Positions 25,675 to 34,560 of a DNA stretch of 64,000 nucleotides are shown in pieces; the stretch's first letter is position 1; the number at the start of each line of letters is the position of its first letter. The position numbers were made by a program, and so were the translations under genes. This DNA comes from Pseudorhodoplanes sp049324435 (GTDB taxonomy: Bacteria; Pseudomonadota; Alphaproteobacteria; Rhizobiales; Xanthobacteraceae): the NCBI GenBank assembly GCA_049324435.1, contig JBMOOQ010000013.1:20644-84643 (forward strand). The letters are read 5' to 3'. Under the pieces are notes generated by a model that had not been told where the DNA came from, did no database searches, and saw only the letters and a list, made by a program, of their open reading frames with translations.

Positions 25675-25877
25675 AGGCGCTGCAGCACCGCCTGTGGCGA
25701 TGCATAGGCCTCCTGGAGGTCGACGCTCCAGTATTTCAGCTCCTCGAGCGGGATCGGCACGTTGGTCACCGCGCAGCGCACGAAGGCGCCCGGCCGGACG
25801 ATCCGGAAATCGCCATCCAGAAACTTCACCTCGGCCTCGCCGGCCATGGGCGGGGGGCGGTCGAAGCGGTTGAGCAC
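25662..25877 (-). CDS. DUF2093 small protein
   Basis: A 71-residue protein with the DUF2093 pattern: EAEVKFLDGDFRIVRPGAFVRCAVTNVPIPLEELKYW. It looks like a small beta-rich domain followed by a helix, and the family is unique to alphaproteobacteria as I recall. It converges on lpxK with a 13-base overlap. Function unknown. The pairing with lpxK is recurrent in rhizobia, but I infer no direct link because the genes are on opposite strands. Confidence 0.82.
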   Translation of the reverse strand: MLNRFDRPPPMAGEAEVKFLDGDFRIVRPGAFVRCAVTNVPIPLEELKYWSVDLQEAYASPQAVLQRLQAR

Positions 25878-26035
25878 TTGAAAATCCTCCTGAATTCCGG
25901 CCCCCCGGCGGGAATGCGGTGGCGGTTGCAGCGGTTCAACATAATGGCCCGGCGACGAAGGTCAAAGGGGACTTCCGGCCGCTTTGCCGTCATGATGGCC
26001 CTATCGGGTGGATTCGGCGCGACCTGAGACCTGCC

Positions 26036-26860
26036 ATGCAAAGATTCATCCTGCTCGCGACCCTGCTGTGGCTCTGCGGCACCGCGCAGGCGGCGCCGCC
26101 GCAGCAGATCGAGATCCCGACCGACGACAAGCCGTTGCAAGCCGTGCTGTTTCGTCCAGACGGGGCCGGCCCGTTTCCCGCGGTTGTGGCCCTGCATAGT
26201 TGCGATGGTCTGCGCGACAAATCTGCCACCCTTCTCAAGCCGGTGCTGGACTGGGGACAAATTCTGACATCGGCGGGGTTCGTCGTCATCTTTCCCGACA
26301 GTTATGCGTCGCGCGGGCTGTCGCAGCAATGCAGCGTCTATCCGCCCAAGATCCGCCCGGACCGCGAGCGCCTTGCCGACGCGCGCGCGACCCGCGACTG
26401 GCTGCAGCAGCAGGACTTTGTCCGGAAGGATCGAATCAGCCTTATCGGCTGGCACAATGGCGGGATCGCCGCGCTCTGGGCCGTGCGTCCCAATCTCGAA
26501 CCAAGTGACGACCGGCCGGACTTTCGCTCCGCGGTGGTGTTTTACCCGGGCTGCCGTCGTCTCGGCGATACGGCCTGGAGTACGCGCATCCCGACCCTGA
26601 TCCTGATCGGCGCACTCGACAACTGGACCCCCGCCAAACATTGCGAGGACATGGCCAAAAACGCGCGAGGACGCTCCGCGCAGGTGTCGATCGTCAAATA
26701 CAAGAATGCGCATCACGCCTTCGATCACGACGGCGTAGCGCTGCGGCAGCGGCGCCATATCGCGTTCGCGCCCGACCCCGGCGGTCGCGTCACCGTCGGA
26801 ACAAACAGCGAAGCGCGCGCGGACGCGATCAAGCGCGTCGTGCATTGGCTGTCGCGTTGA
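26036..26860 (+). CDS. Dienelactone-hydrolase-like secreted protein with altered nucleophile
   Basis: A 274-residue alpha/beta hydrolase-fold protein with a signal peptide (LLATLLWLCGTAQAA). It belongs to the dienelactone hydrolase family: FPDSYASRGLSQQCSVYPPK, acid Asp195 in IGALDNWTP and His226/His227 in KNAHHAFDHDG are present. At the nucleophile elbow the motif reads GWHNGG (138-143), so His140 stands where Ser or Cys is expected. That predicts loss of normal hydrolysis. The ATG at 26036 gives the signal peptide; the longer open frame upstream is unlikely to be translated. It is convergent with xseA. Confidence 0.82.
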   Translation: MQRFILLATLLWLCGTAQAAPPQQIEIPTDDKPLQAVLFRPDGAGPFPAVVALHSCDGLRDKSATLLKPVLDWGQILTSAGFVVIFPDSYASRGLSQQCSVYPPKIRPDRERLADARATRDWLQQQDFVRKDRISLIGWHNGGIAALWAVRPNLEPSDDRPDFRSAVVFYPGCRRLGDTAWSTRIPTLILIGALDNWTPAKHCEDMAKNARGRSAQVSIVKYKNAHHAFDHDGVALRQRRHIAFAPDPGGRVTVGTNSEARADAIKRVVHWLSR

Positions 26861-26873
26861 TCAAAACGGACGT

Positions 26874-28289
26874 TCAGCCGAACAGGCTGCCCTGCCCCGA
26901 TGGGCCGCCGCGCGGTTTGCTTCCCTTCCCGCGCGGTTCCTTGTCCGCCGTCGCTCCGACACGGCCATCGGCGAACTCGATATCGAGCGACATGCCTGGC
27001 GCGACCTGTGACGCTGCGTGCAGCGGAAAACCCTTGCTGTCACGCACCAGAGCAAAACCGCGGCTCAGTACGGCGCGGTAGGAAAATGCATTCAGTAATT
27101 TCTCTGCCGATGCGAGGCGCTGGGTTCTGCGCTCGAAATAAACCTTGCGTGACAGCGATCGACGCTGCGTCAGCGTAGCAATCCACTCGCGGCAGCGCAC
27201 AAGGCGCGTGCGCAGCAGCTGCGGCGACAGCCGGGCGGCGACACGATCGAATTGCCGGTGATGCACTTGCGCATTGGCCTGCAGCGCGCGGGGCAGCCTG
27301 TCGGCGGCCGCATCCAGCCGCTGGCGCGGGATCGCGAGCAGATTGTCGAGCGATGGCAACGCACGTACAGCGGCGCGCAGTTCGGTCCGCCGCGCCTCCT
27401 GTCCCCGCAGCCAGCAGGCCTGCACCCGCCGCGCCTGGGTCGCTATTCGCATCAGCAGTTCGGAACGCACCGGCACAGCCATTTCCGCTGCGGCCGTCGG
27501 CGTCGGCGCGCGCCGGTCCGAGGCGAAGTCGATCAGCGTGATGTCGGTCTCATGACCGACCGCGGAGATCAGAGGGATCATGCTCGCGGCCGCTGCGCGC
27601 ACCACGATCTCCTCGTTGAAGCACCACAAATCCTCCAGCGAGCCGCCGCCGCGGGCAACAATGAGAATATCGGGGCGCGGAATATCGCCTTCTTCGGCCA
27701 GCGCGTTGAAGCCCTCGATCGCCGCCGCGATTTCCTCGGCGGCGCCGTCGCCCTGTACCCGCACCGGCCAGACCAGCACATGACGCGGAAACCGGTCGCT
27801 AAGCCGATGAAGGATATCGCGGATCACGGCGCCGGTAGGCGACGTCACCACGCCCACGACGCGTGGAAGGAAGGGCAGCAACTGCTTGCGCGCCTCGTCG
27901 AAAAGGCCTTCGGCGGCGAGCTTCTTCTTGCGCTCCTCGAGCAGCATCATGAGCGCGCCGGCGCCCGCGGGCTCCAGCGTCTCGATCACGATCTGATAGT
28001 TCGAGCGGCCGGGATAGGTGGTGATGCGGCCGGTGACAATGACCTCAAGCCCCTCTTCCGGCTTGAAGCGCATCCGGTTGAAGGCCATCTTCCAGATCAC
28101 GGCGTCAAGCCGCGCGCCTTCGTCCTTGAGGGCGAAATAGACGTGGCCGGAGGAGTGCGGGCCGCGATAGCCGGAAATCTCGCCGCGCACCCGCACATAG
28201 CTGAAATTGTCCTCGACCGTGCGCTTGAGGGCCTGCGACACCTCCGACACAGTCAATTCCACAACATTGATGCGGGCGGCTTCGGTCAT
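26874..28289 (-). CDS. xseA: Exodeoxyribonuclease VII large subunit
   Basis: Catalytic subunit of exonuclease VII, which degrades single-stranded DNA in repair. The 471-residue protein has an N-terminal OB fold (RVRGEISGYRGPHSSGHVYFALKD) and the nuclease domain with RGGGSLEDLWCFN and SAVGHETDITLIDFASDRRAPTPTAAAE. A long helical arm follows. The C-terminal tail is Gly/Lys-rich. xseB is not adjacent here. It is divergent from purD across 74 bases. Confidence 0.95.
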   Translation of the reverse strand: MTEAARINVVELTVSEVSQALKRTVEDNFSYVRVRGEISGYRGPHSSGHVYFALKDEGARLDAVIWKMAFNRMRFKPEEGLEVIVTGRITTYPGRSNYQIVIETLEPAGAGALMMLLEERKKKLAAEGLFDEARKQLLPFLPRVVGVVTSPTGAVIRDILHRLSDRFPRHVLVWPVRVQGDGAAEEIAAAIEGFNALAEEGDIPRPDILIVARGGGSLEDLWCFNEEIVVRAAAASMIPLISAVGHETDITLIDFASDRRAPTPTAAAEMAVPVRSELLMRIATQARRVQACWLRGQEARRTELRAAVRALPSLDNLLAIPRQRLDAAADRLPRALQANAQVHHRQFDRVAARLSPQLLRTRLVRCREWIATLTQRRSLSRKVYFERRTQRLASAEKLLNAFSYRAVLSRGFALVRDSKGFPLHAASQVAPGMSLDIEFADGRVGATADKEPRGKGSKPRGGPSGQGSLFG

Positions 28290-28363
28290 ATCGGGTCGAT
28301 TCGCTTGCGGGTCTGCCGCTTCATGCTACACAAACGGCCTCGAAATAAGGCCTTTCGCAACGA

Positions 28364-29638
28364 ATGAACATCCTTCTCATCGGTTCCGGCGGGCGCGAAC
28401 ATGCGCTGGCCTGGAAGATGGCGGCGAGCCCGCTGACGGACCGGCTGTATTGCGCGCCGGGCAATGCCGGGATCGCTCAAGAGGCCGAATGCGTCACGCT
28501 CGATCCGGCGGACCACGCAGCGGTGATCGCATTCTGCAAGGCAAACACGATCGACCTTGTCGTTGTCGGGCCGGAAGCGCCACTCTGCGCGGGCATTGTG
28601 GACGACCTCGAAGCCGCAAGCATCAAGACGTTCGGACCATCGAAGGCAGCGGCGCGGCTGGAGGGCTCGAAAGGCTTCACCAAGGATATTTGCCGCGCCA
28701 GCAATATCCCGACTGCGGCCTATCAGCGATTCACCGAAGCGGCTCTCGCAAAAGATTACATCCGCAAACATGGTGCGCCGATCGTAGTCAAAGCTGACGG
28801 CCTCGCTGCCGGAAAGGGCGTGGTGGTTGCCGACACGGTCGCACAAGCTGAAGCCGCGATCGACATGATGTTCGAGGGCGGGCTCGGCGCAGCTGGCGCG
28901 GAAGTCGTGATCGAGGAATTCCTTGAGGGCGAGGAAGCATCTTTCTTCGCCCTGTGCGACGGCACCACGGCGATCCCGCTGGCATCCGCGCAGGATCACA
29001 AGCGCGTTTTCGACGGCGACAAGGGGCCCAATACCGGCGGTATGGGCGCGTACTCGCCTGCGCCGGTGATGACGCCGGAGATGACGGCGCGTACGATGAC
29101 CGACATTATCGAGCCGACGCTGCGTGCGATGGCCGCGATGGGTTCGCCCTACAAGGGCGTGCTGTTCGCCGGTCTGATGATAACCGCGGATGGCCCGAAG
29201 CTGATCGAATACAATGTGCGCTTCGGCGATCCGGAGACGCAAGTGCTGATGCTGCGCCTGAAATCCGATCTCGTGCCCGCCTTGCTGGCGGCGCGCGACG
29301 GTGTATTGAAATCCTTCGATCTGCGCTGGTACGACGACGCTGCCCTTACGGTGGTGATGGCAGCGAAAGGCTATCCCGGCGATTACAAGAAGGGCACGGT
29401 GATCGGCGGACTGGACGAAGCCGCCAAGGTCGAAGGCGTGCAAATTTTCCATGCCGGCACCAAGGCGGAAGACAACCTTATCCTCGCCAATGGCGGACGT
29501 GTGCTGAATGTCTGCGCCATCGGGCGCAATGTCGCCGAGGCGCAGCGGCAGGCTTACGCTGCAGTAGACCGGATCGATTGGCCGGATGGATTCTGCCGCC
29601 GGGACATCGGACGACGGGCAATTCAACGCGGCACGTGA
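28364..29638 (+). CDS. purD: Phosphoribosylamine-glycine ligase (GAR synthetase)
   Basis: Second step of de novo purine synthesis: phosphoribosylamine + glycine + ATP gives GAR. The 424-residue protein is standard, starting MNILLIGSGGREHALAWK (N domain), followed by an ATP-grasp core with PIVVKADGLAAGKGVVVA and IIEPTLRAMAAMG, and the GAR-binding C domain with NTGGMGAYSPAP upstream and NVRFGDPETQVLMLRL. It consumes PRA formed from PRPP. The next gene, a dehalogenase-like hydrolase, starts about 40 bases after its stop. Confidence 0.97.
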   Translation: MNILLIGSGGREHALAWKMAASPLTDRLYCAPGNAGIAQEAECVTLDPADHAAVIAFCKANTIDLVVVGPEAPLCAGIVDDLEAASIKTFGPSKAAARLEGSKGFTKDICRASNIPTAAYQRFTEAALAKDYIRKHGAPIVVKADGLAAGKGVVVADTVAQAEAAIDMMFEGGLGAAGAEVVIEEFLEGEEASFFALCDGTTAIPLASAQDHKRVFDGDKGPNTGGMGAYSPAPVMTPEMTARTMTDIIEPTLRAMAAMGSPYKGVLFAGLMITADGPKLIEYNVRFGDPETQVLMLRLKSDLVPALLAARDGVLKSFDLRWYDDAALTVVMAAKGYPGDYKKGTVIGGLDEAAKVEGVQIFHAGTKAEDNLILANGGRVLNVCAIGRNVAEAQRQAYAAVDRIDWPDGFCRRDIGRRAIQRGT

Positions 29639-29678
29639 GGCTGGCATCCGGTCTCCGCGCAAAGTAAACAAGATCCGT

Positions 29679-30578
29679 ATGACCGACCTCGCCGACCTGT
29701 TCCCCGGATTTGAATCGCACTGGATCGACACCCAGATCGGCCGGATCTTCGCGCGGTCCGGCGGTGACGGCCCGCCGCTTCTTCTTCTGCACGGCTATGC
29801 GCAAACGAACGTTATGTGGCACAAGGTGGCGCCCGCGCTCGCCGCAAAATTCACGCTGATCCTGCCGGACCTGCCAGGCTATGGCTGGTCGGTCGCGCCG
29901 CGCTCCGGCAAGGGCCACGCGCCCTACGACAAGCGGTCGATGGCGAAGGTCATGGTCGAGGTGATGGAGAAGCTCGGTTATGCGCGCTTCTACCTTGCAG
30001 GCCATGACCGTGGCGGCCGCGTATCCTATCGCCTCGCACTCGACCATCCCGGCCGGCTGATCAAGCTCGCCGTTCTCGACATCATCCCAACCTACGAGAT
30101 GTGGCACCGGATGGATCATACGCTCGCCATGAAGGTCTGGCACTGGCAGTTCCTCGCGCAGAAATATCCGATGCCGGAAATGCTGATCGAGAAAGCTCCT
30201 GTCGAATATCTCGACTACAAGATGGCGAGCTGGACCAAGGCCAAGGACCTGTCGGCGTTCGATCCGCGTGCGCTGGCCCATTACCGCGCCTTTTTCTCCG
30301 ATCCGCTGCGCATTCATGCCACCTGCGAGGATTATCGCGCTGGCGAAACCACCGACCTCGGTCACGACGAATTCGACCATGCCGCGCGCAACAAGATTGC
30401 AACGCCCCTGCTTGCGCTGTGGGGCGCAGCCGGCATTCCGAGCGAGAATTCGCCGCTTGCGATATGGAAGGACTGGGCGAAAGAGGTATCGGGTAAGGCA
30501 ATCGATTCCGGACATTTCCTCGCCGAGGAGAACCCGGACGCGACCGCACGCGCGTTGCTCGAATTCTTCCGCCCCTGA
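29679..30578 (+). CDS. Fluoroacetate-dehalogenase-like alpha/beta hydrolase
   Basis: A 299-residue alpha/beta hydrolase closely resembling the R. palustris fluoroacetate dehalogenase as I recall it. The expected residues are present at matching positions: nucleophile Asp110 with Arg111 and Arg114 (GHDRGGRV), fluoride-pocket His155-Trp156 (VWHWQF), Trp185 and Tyr219 (CEDYRAG), Asp134, and His279 (DSGHF). The ATG at 29679 gives the conserved start MTDLADLFPGF; the upstream open frame is spurious. It is followed by a phosphotransferase-like gene 6 bases later and a patatin gene. True substrate is not proven by sequence. Confidence 0.87.
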   Translation: MTDLADLFPGFESHWIDTQIGRIFARSGGDGPPLLLLHGYAQTNVMWHKVAPALAAKFTLILPDLPGYGWSVAPRSGKGHAPYDKRSMAKVMVEVMEKLGYARFYLAGHDRGGRVSYRLALDHPGRLIKLAVLDIIPTYEMWHRMDHTLAMKVWHWQFLAQKYPMPEMLIEKAPVEYLDYKMASWTKAKDLSAFDPRALAHYRAFFSDPLRIHATCEDYRAGETTDLGHDEFDHAARNKIATPLLALWGAAGIPSENSPLAIWKDWAKEVSGKAIDSGHFLAEENPDATARALLEFFRP

Positions 30579-30584
30579 CTGCCA

Positions 30585-31670
30585 ATGACTGCCATCGACC
30601 GCCAGGCGGCCTTTTCCGGAACCAAAGAGGTCGCTCCTGCGCTGGCAATCGATGCGGACAGATTGTCCGGTTATTTGCGGGAGCACATCCCCGGCTTCTC
30701 TGGCCCGCTCACGATCCGGCAATTCCGCGGCGGCCAGTCCAACCCGACCTATCTCCTGGAAACGCCGCAGCGGCGCTACGTGCTGCGGCGCAAGCCGCCC
30801 GGCAAGCTCTTGCCTTCCGCGCACGCAGTGGACCGCGAATTCCGCATCATCTCCGCATTGCACGCGCAAGGCTTTCCGGTGCCGGAACCTTTCGTCTATT
30901 GCGCAGATGACTCGGTCGCCGGCACCGCCTTCTATGTGATGGGATTTGCCGATGGCCGCGTGTTCTGGAATCCGGACATGCCGGGTTCGAACCCTGACGA
31001 GCGCGCTGCCGTTTACGACTCGATGAATGCCACGATTGCCAAGCTGCATGCGTTCGATCCGGCCGCAATCGGGCTCGCCGATTTCGGCCGCGGTGAGGGT
31101 TATGTCGGCCGCCAGATAGACCGCTGGTCGAAACAGTATCGCGCGTCGGAAACCGAAAGCATCCGCGACATGGATGCGCTGATCGAGTGGCTGCCGCATA
31201 ACGTGCCGCCGCAACAGACGATCCGCATCGTGCACGGCGACTACCGGCTCGACAACACTGTCGTCGCGCACGACCGGCCGGACATCATCGCCGTACTGGA
31301 CTGGGAATTGTCGACGCTCGGTGATCCGCTCGCCGATTTCACCTACCACCTGATGCAGTGGCACATGCCGCATTCGGACAGCCGCGCCGGCACCGGGTCG
31401 CTGGTCGGTCTCGACCTCGAGGCGCTCGGTCTGCCGTCGCTCGCTGACTATGTCGATCTCTATGTCGCACGCACCGGTCTCGATCCGCGTCCGCATCTGC
31501 CGGCCTATCTCGCCTATAACTTTTTCCGTATCGCCGCGATCCTGCAGGGCATCATCGGCCGCGTGCGCGACGGCACCGCAACCAGCGACCACGCTCCGGC
31601 CAAAGCGGAGATGATACGGCCGCTCGCTGCGACCGCCTGGCGCTTTGCGAAAGAGGCAGGGGCAAAATGA
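30585..31670 (+). CDS. Aminoglycoside phosphotransferase-fold family protein (ACAD10-like kinase)
   Basis: A 361-residue kinase-fold protein of the APH family (cd05154, ACAD10/11-like, by recall). Motifs include HGDYRLDNTVV (catalytic Asp-Asn) and VLDWELSTLGDPLADFTYHL (metal Asp). Such proteins are often coupled to acyl-CoA dehydrogenases; in animals they phosphorylate 4-hydroxy fatty acyl-CoA. Its ATG begins 6 bases after the dehalogenase-like gene, and its stop overlaps the patatin gene by four bases (ATGA). Function here is inferred only at family level. Confidence 0.85.
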   Translation: MTAIDRQAAFSGTKEVAPALAIDADRLSGYLREHIPGFSGPLTIRQFRGGQSNPTYLLETPQRRYVLRRKPPGKLLPSAHAVDREFRIISALHAQGFPVPEPFVYCADDSVAGTAFYVMGFADGRVFWNPDMPGSNPDERAAVYDSMNATIAKLHAFDPAAIGLADFGRGEGYVGRQIDRWSKQYRASETESIRDMDALIEWLPHNVPPQQTIRIVHGDYRLDNTVVAHDRPDIIAVLDWELSTLGDPLADFTYHLMQWHMPHSDSRAGTGSLVGLDLEALGLPSLADYVDLYVARTGLDPRPHLPAYLAYNFFRIAAILQGIIGRVRDGTATSDHAPAKAEMIRPLAATAWRFAKEAGAK

Positions 31671-32494
31671 AAACCGTTGCGCTGGCGCTTGGCGGCGGCG
31701 GCGCGCGCGGGCTCGCACATATTGCTGTACTCGAAACGCTGGATGAGATGGGCATCCGGCCGGTGGCGATCGCCGGCACCTCGATCGGCGCCCTGCTTGG
31801 CGCCCCCTATGCCGCCGGCATGAGTGGCGCGGACATTCGAAAGCACGTCACGACGCTCGCCCGCGATCGCGCCGGGCTGTTCAGCAAACTGGTCGCGGCA
31901 CGCGCCGGCGGCAGCCTTGGCGCGCTGATCGCCTCCGGCTTTCGCAGCGCGTCCCTGATCGACGCGGAGAAATTCTGCGCACAATTTCTGCCTGACCGCG
32001 TGCCGGAGGACTTCAGCGCGCTGCAGATTCCGCTCACCGTGATCGCGTCCGACCTTTACGGCCGCCGCGAAGCCGCGATCTCGTCGGGTCCGCTGCGGAG
32101 TGCGGTTGCCGCCTCGATGGCAATCCCGGGCCTGAGCCGGCCGGTGATGTTCGAGGGCCGCGTGATGGTGGATGGCGGCGCGACCAACCCGGTGCCTTTC
32201 GACAAGGTGCGCGGTCTTGCCGATATCGTGATCGCGGTCGATGTCGCGGGCCCCCCGGCGGAAGACTGCACAGCGATGCCGGACTCCATCGAATGCTATC
32301 TCGCAACGATCCTCGTGATGGCGCAGACCATCATCGACGAGAAGAGCAAGCATGGCGGACCTGACATCGTGCTGCGGCCGAATGTCGGCATCTTTCGGGC
32401 GCTGGATTTCCTGCGGGCGAGTGCAATCCTGCGGGCTGCCGAACCGGTCAAGGCCGAGCTGCGCGCGAAGCTTGGCGCGTTGCTGGCGGCGTAG
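31667..32494 (+). CDS. Patatin-like phospholipase family protein
   Basis: A 275-residue lipid acyl hydrolase. It shows all patatin features: GGGGARG oxyanion loop (residues 9-15), nucleophile Ser in GTSIGALLG (about 37-45) and the dyad Asp in VDGGATNP (about 170-177). No signal peptide is visible. The start ATG overlaps the kinase-like gene stop. It converges with tadA two bases after its end. Substrate likely a phospholipid or acyl ester; specificity unknown. Confidence 0.88.
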   Translation: MKTVALALGGGGARGLAHIAVLETLDEMGIRPVAIAGTSIGALLGAPYAAGMSGADIRKHVTTLARDRAGLFSKLVAARAGGSLGALIASGFRSASLIDAEKFCAQFLPDRVPEDFSALQIPLTVIASDLYGRREAAISSGPLRSAVAASMAIPGLSRPVMFEGRVMVDGGATNPVPFDKVRGLADIVIAVDVAGPPAEDCTAMPDSIECYLATILVMAQTIIDEKSKHGGPDIVLRPNVGIFRALDFLRASAILRAAEPVKAELRAKLGALLAA

Positions 32495-32496
32495 CA

Positions 32497-32940
32497 TCAC
32501 CGCCGCGCGGCAAAGAAATCCTTCAGCATCGCACTCGCCTCGCTTTCCCCGATCCCGCCATAGACCTCCGGCCGGTGATGGCAGCTTGGAGAGGCGAAGA
32601 ACCGCACGCCGTTGTCCACGGCTCCCCCTTTCGGGTCGGCCGCGCCGTAATACAGGCGCCGGATGCGCGCGAATGATATCGCGCCCGCGCACATGGCGCA
32701 GGGTTCGAGCGTGACATAGACATCGCAATCGGTGAGCCGCTCGGTTCCGAGCGCCCGGGCGGCCTGCCGGATCGCAATCATCTCGGCATGTCCCGTCGGA
32801 TCGCGATCGGTAAGCGTCCGGTTTGCGCCCCGTCCGATGACCACGCCCTCGCGGACCACCACACAGCCGACCGGCACCTCGCCCGCGGCGGCCGCCGCCC
32901 GTGCAAGATCCAGCGCCTGGTCCATGAAGGTTTTCGGCAT
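32497..32940 (-). CDS. tadA: tRNA adenosine(34) deaminase
   Basis: Deaminates A34 to inosine in tRNA-Arg(ACG). The 147-residue protein has the zinc site HAE (His51, Glu53) and PCAMC (Cys81, Cys84) typical of the CDA fold. Length and motifs fit TadA, but a general nucleoside deaminase (guanine deaminase-like) cannot be excluded. It is divergent from the pseudouridine synthase gene across 70 bases that contain an exact palindrome. Confidence 0.86.
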   Translation of the reverse strand: MPKTFMDQALDLARAAAAAGEVPVGCVVVREGVVIGRGANRTLTDRDPTGHAEMIAIRQAARALGTERLTDCDVYVTLEPCAMCAGAISFARIRRLYYGAADPKGGAVDNGVRFFASPSCHHRPEVYGGIGESEASAMLKDFFAARR

Positions 32941-32957
32941 GAGGCCCTTCTTTATGC

Positions 32958-32975
32958 GCGCCCTTATATGGGCGC
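32958..32975. promoter_or_regulatory. Perfect palindrome between tadA and the rluB-type gene
   Basis: GCGCCC - TTATAT - GGGCGC, an exact inverted repeat with an AT-rich centre, lies midway in the 70-base divergent region (32941-33010). It could be an operator or the site of overlapping -10 elements, since TATAT lies in the centre. No regulator is known. Confidence 0.35.
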
Positions 32976-33010
32976 TTTATTCGCGCGCCAATGCCCGGCA
33001 TAACGCTACC

Positions 33011-34003
33011 ATGGCTCAAAAGGCAGAATCGACCGCTACGGGTGACCGTATCGCCAAGGTGATGGCGCGCGCAGGGCTGTGCTCGCGGCGCGAGGCCGAG
33101 GCCTGGATCGCACAGGGACGGGTGTCGGTGAATGGCGAAACCATCGCCTCGCCGGCCCTGAACGTCACCGCCGCCGACAGGATCGCGGTCGATGGCAAGC
33201 CGCTGCCGCAGCGGGAACGCACGCGGCTGTTCCTCTATCACAAGCCGCGCGGCCTCGTGACCACACATGCCGATCCGGAGAAGCGGCCGACCATCTTCGA
33301 ACATCTGCCGAAAACGATGCCGCGCGTGGTCAGCGTCGGCCGGCTCGACCTCAACACAGAGGGGCTTCTCCTTCTCACCAATGACGGCGGGCTCGCCCGC
33401 GTCCTTGAATTGCCGTCGACCGGCTGGCTGCGGCGCTATCGCGTGCGCGCTCATGGCTCGATCCTGCAGCCGCAGCTCGACGCCTTGCGCAAGGGCATCA
33501 CCGTTAATGGCATCCGGTACGGTGCGATCGAGGCGACCGTCGATCGGCTGCAGGGCGCCAATGTCTGGCTCACCTTTGCCATCCGCGAAGGCAAGAACCG
33601 CGAGGTGCGCAATGTGCTGGAGCATCTCGGCCTGAAGGTGAACCGGCTGATCCGCGTATCCTTCGGACCGTTCCAGCTCGGCGACCTTCCCGAAGGCGCG
33701 GTGGAGGAAGTGCGCACGCGGCATCTGCGCGAGCAACTGGGGGAACGCATCGCAAAGGAGGCGGAAGCGGATTTCACCGGACCGATCACGGTTATCGACG
33801 AGCCGGAGGATGATGAGCCGGTTGCGCTGAAAGCGCACGGCCGCACCAAACCCGAGAAGCCAGTGAAAGCCGGCCGCCCGGAAGCGCCGAAGCCGAACAG
33901 CAAAGCTAAAAGGCTTCGCGAACGCTTCCGCACCTCGGACCGCCCCGCGACCGGCCGCACCAAACGCGATCCGCGCGGCAAGCGGCCCAAGCGGAAGCGC
34001 TGA
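33011..34003 (+). CDS. RluB-type 23S rRNA pseudouridine synthase
   Basis: A 330-residue pseudouridine synthase of the RsuA/RluB/E/F family. An N-terminal S4 RNA-binding domain (RIAKVMARAGLCSRREAEAWI, about 12-60) is followed by the catalytic domain with GRLDLNTEGLLLLTNDG (catalytic Asp113). The last 60 residues are a Lys/Arg/Pro-rich tail common in rhizobial homologues. The ATG at 33011 replaces a spurious longer frame. Its stop and the rsmD ATG share a base (TGATG), so the two are translationally coupled. RluB activity (position 2605) is the likely one. Confidence 0.88.
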   Translation: MAQKAESTATGDRIAKVMARAGLCSRREAEAWIAQGRVSVNGETIASPALNVTAADRIAVDGKPLPQRERTRLFLYHKPRGLVTTHADPEKRPTIFEHLPKTMPRVVSVGRLDLNTEGLLLLTNDGGLARVLELPSTGWLRRYRVRAHGSILQPQLDALRKGITVNGIRYGAIEATVDRLQGANVWLTFAIREGKNREVRNVLEHLGLKVNRLIRVSFGPFQLGDLPEGAVEEVRTRHLREQLGERIAKEAEADFTGPITVIDEPEDDEPVALKAHGRTKPEKPVKAGRPEAPKPNSKAKRLRERFRTSDRPATGRTKRDPRGKRPKRKR

Positions 34004-34554
34004 TGCGCATCGTCGGCGGCAAATTCCGCGCGCGCACGCTCTCCGGCCCGAAGTCGCAAGGCATCCGCCCGACTTCGGACCGCACCCGCGAATCCATCTT
34101 CAATATTCTGATGCATGCCTATGGCGACCCGGTGGAGGGGGCCCGGGTGCTCGATCTGTTTGCGGGTACAGGGGCACTGGGCCTGGAGGCGCTGTCGCGG
34201 GGCGCAGCGTTCGCGCTGTTCGTGGATGACGGGGCGGAAGCGCGCGCTCTCATCCGCCAGAATATAGAGGCGCTCGGCACCGCGGGGATAAGTCGAATCT
34301 TCCGGCGCGATGCGACGAAGCTTGGCGATGTGCATCCGAACGAGCCATTCTCGCTGGTCTTTCTCGATCCGCCCTATGGCAAGGGGCTGGCGGAGAAGGC
34401 GCTCGTCTCCGCTCGCACGGGCGGATGGTTGAAAGAGGATGCGCTGATCGTGGTCGAGGAAGCCAAGGGCGCGTTCGTTGCGCCCGAGGGTTTCGCGGAG
34501 ATCGAGCGGCGCGACTACGACGACACCGAAATTGCGTTTCTCAAGCTCCAATAA
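34003..34554 (+). CDS. rsmD: 16S rRNA (guanine-966-N2)-methyltransferase
   Basis: Methylates G966 of 16S rRNA. The 183-residue protein starts MRIVGGKFRARTL and has the SAM loop VLDLFAGTGALGLEALSRG and the catalytic FLDPPYGKGL motif. Its ATG overlaps the upstream stop by one base. It converges with mutL six bases after its stop. Confidence 0.94.
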   Translation: MRIVGGKFRARTLSGPKSQGIRPTSDRTRESIFNILMHAYGDPVEGARVLDLFAGTGALGLEALSRGAAFALFVDDGAEARALIRQNIEALGTAGISRIFRRDATKLGDVHPNEPFSLVFLDPPYGKGLAEKALVSARTGGWLKEDALIVVEEAKGAFVAPEGFAEIERRDYDDTEIAFLKLQ

Positions 34555-34560
34555 GCCGCG

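Noticed and set aside
30984..31000. A GGTTCGAACCC string resembling a tRNA T-loop
   Set aside because: It lies inside the kinase-like gene and no acceptor or anticodon stem surrounds it.
29478..31718. A 746-codon minus-strand frame opposite purD end, dehalogenase and kinase genes
   Set aside because: Antisense shadow; the plus-strand genes carry clear motifs.
31514..33838. A 774-codon minus-strand frame across patatin, tadA and rluB
   Set aside because: Crosses three real genes on mixed strands; composition is typical of antisense noise.
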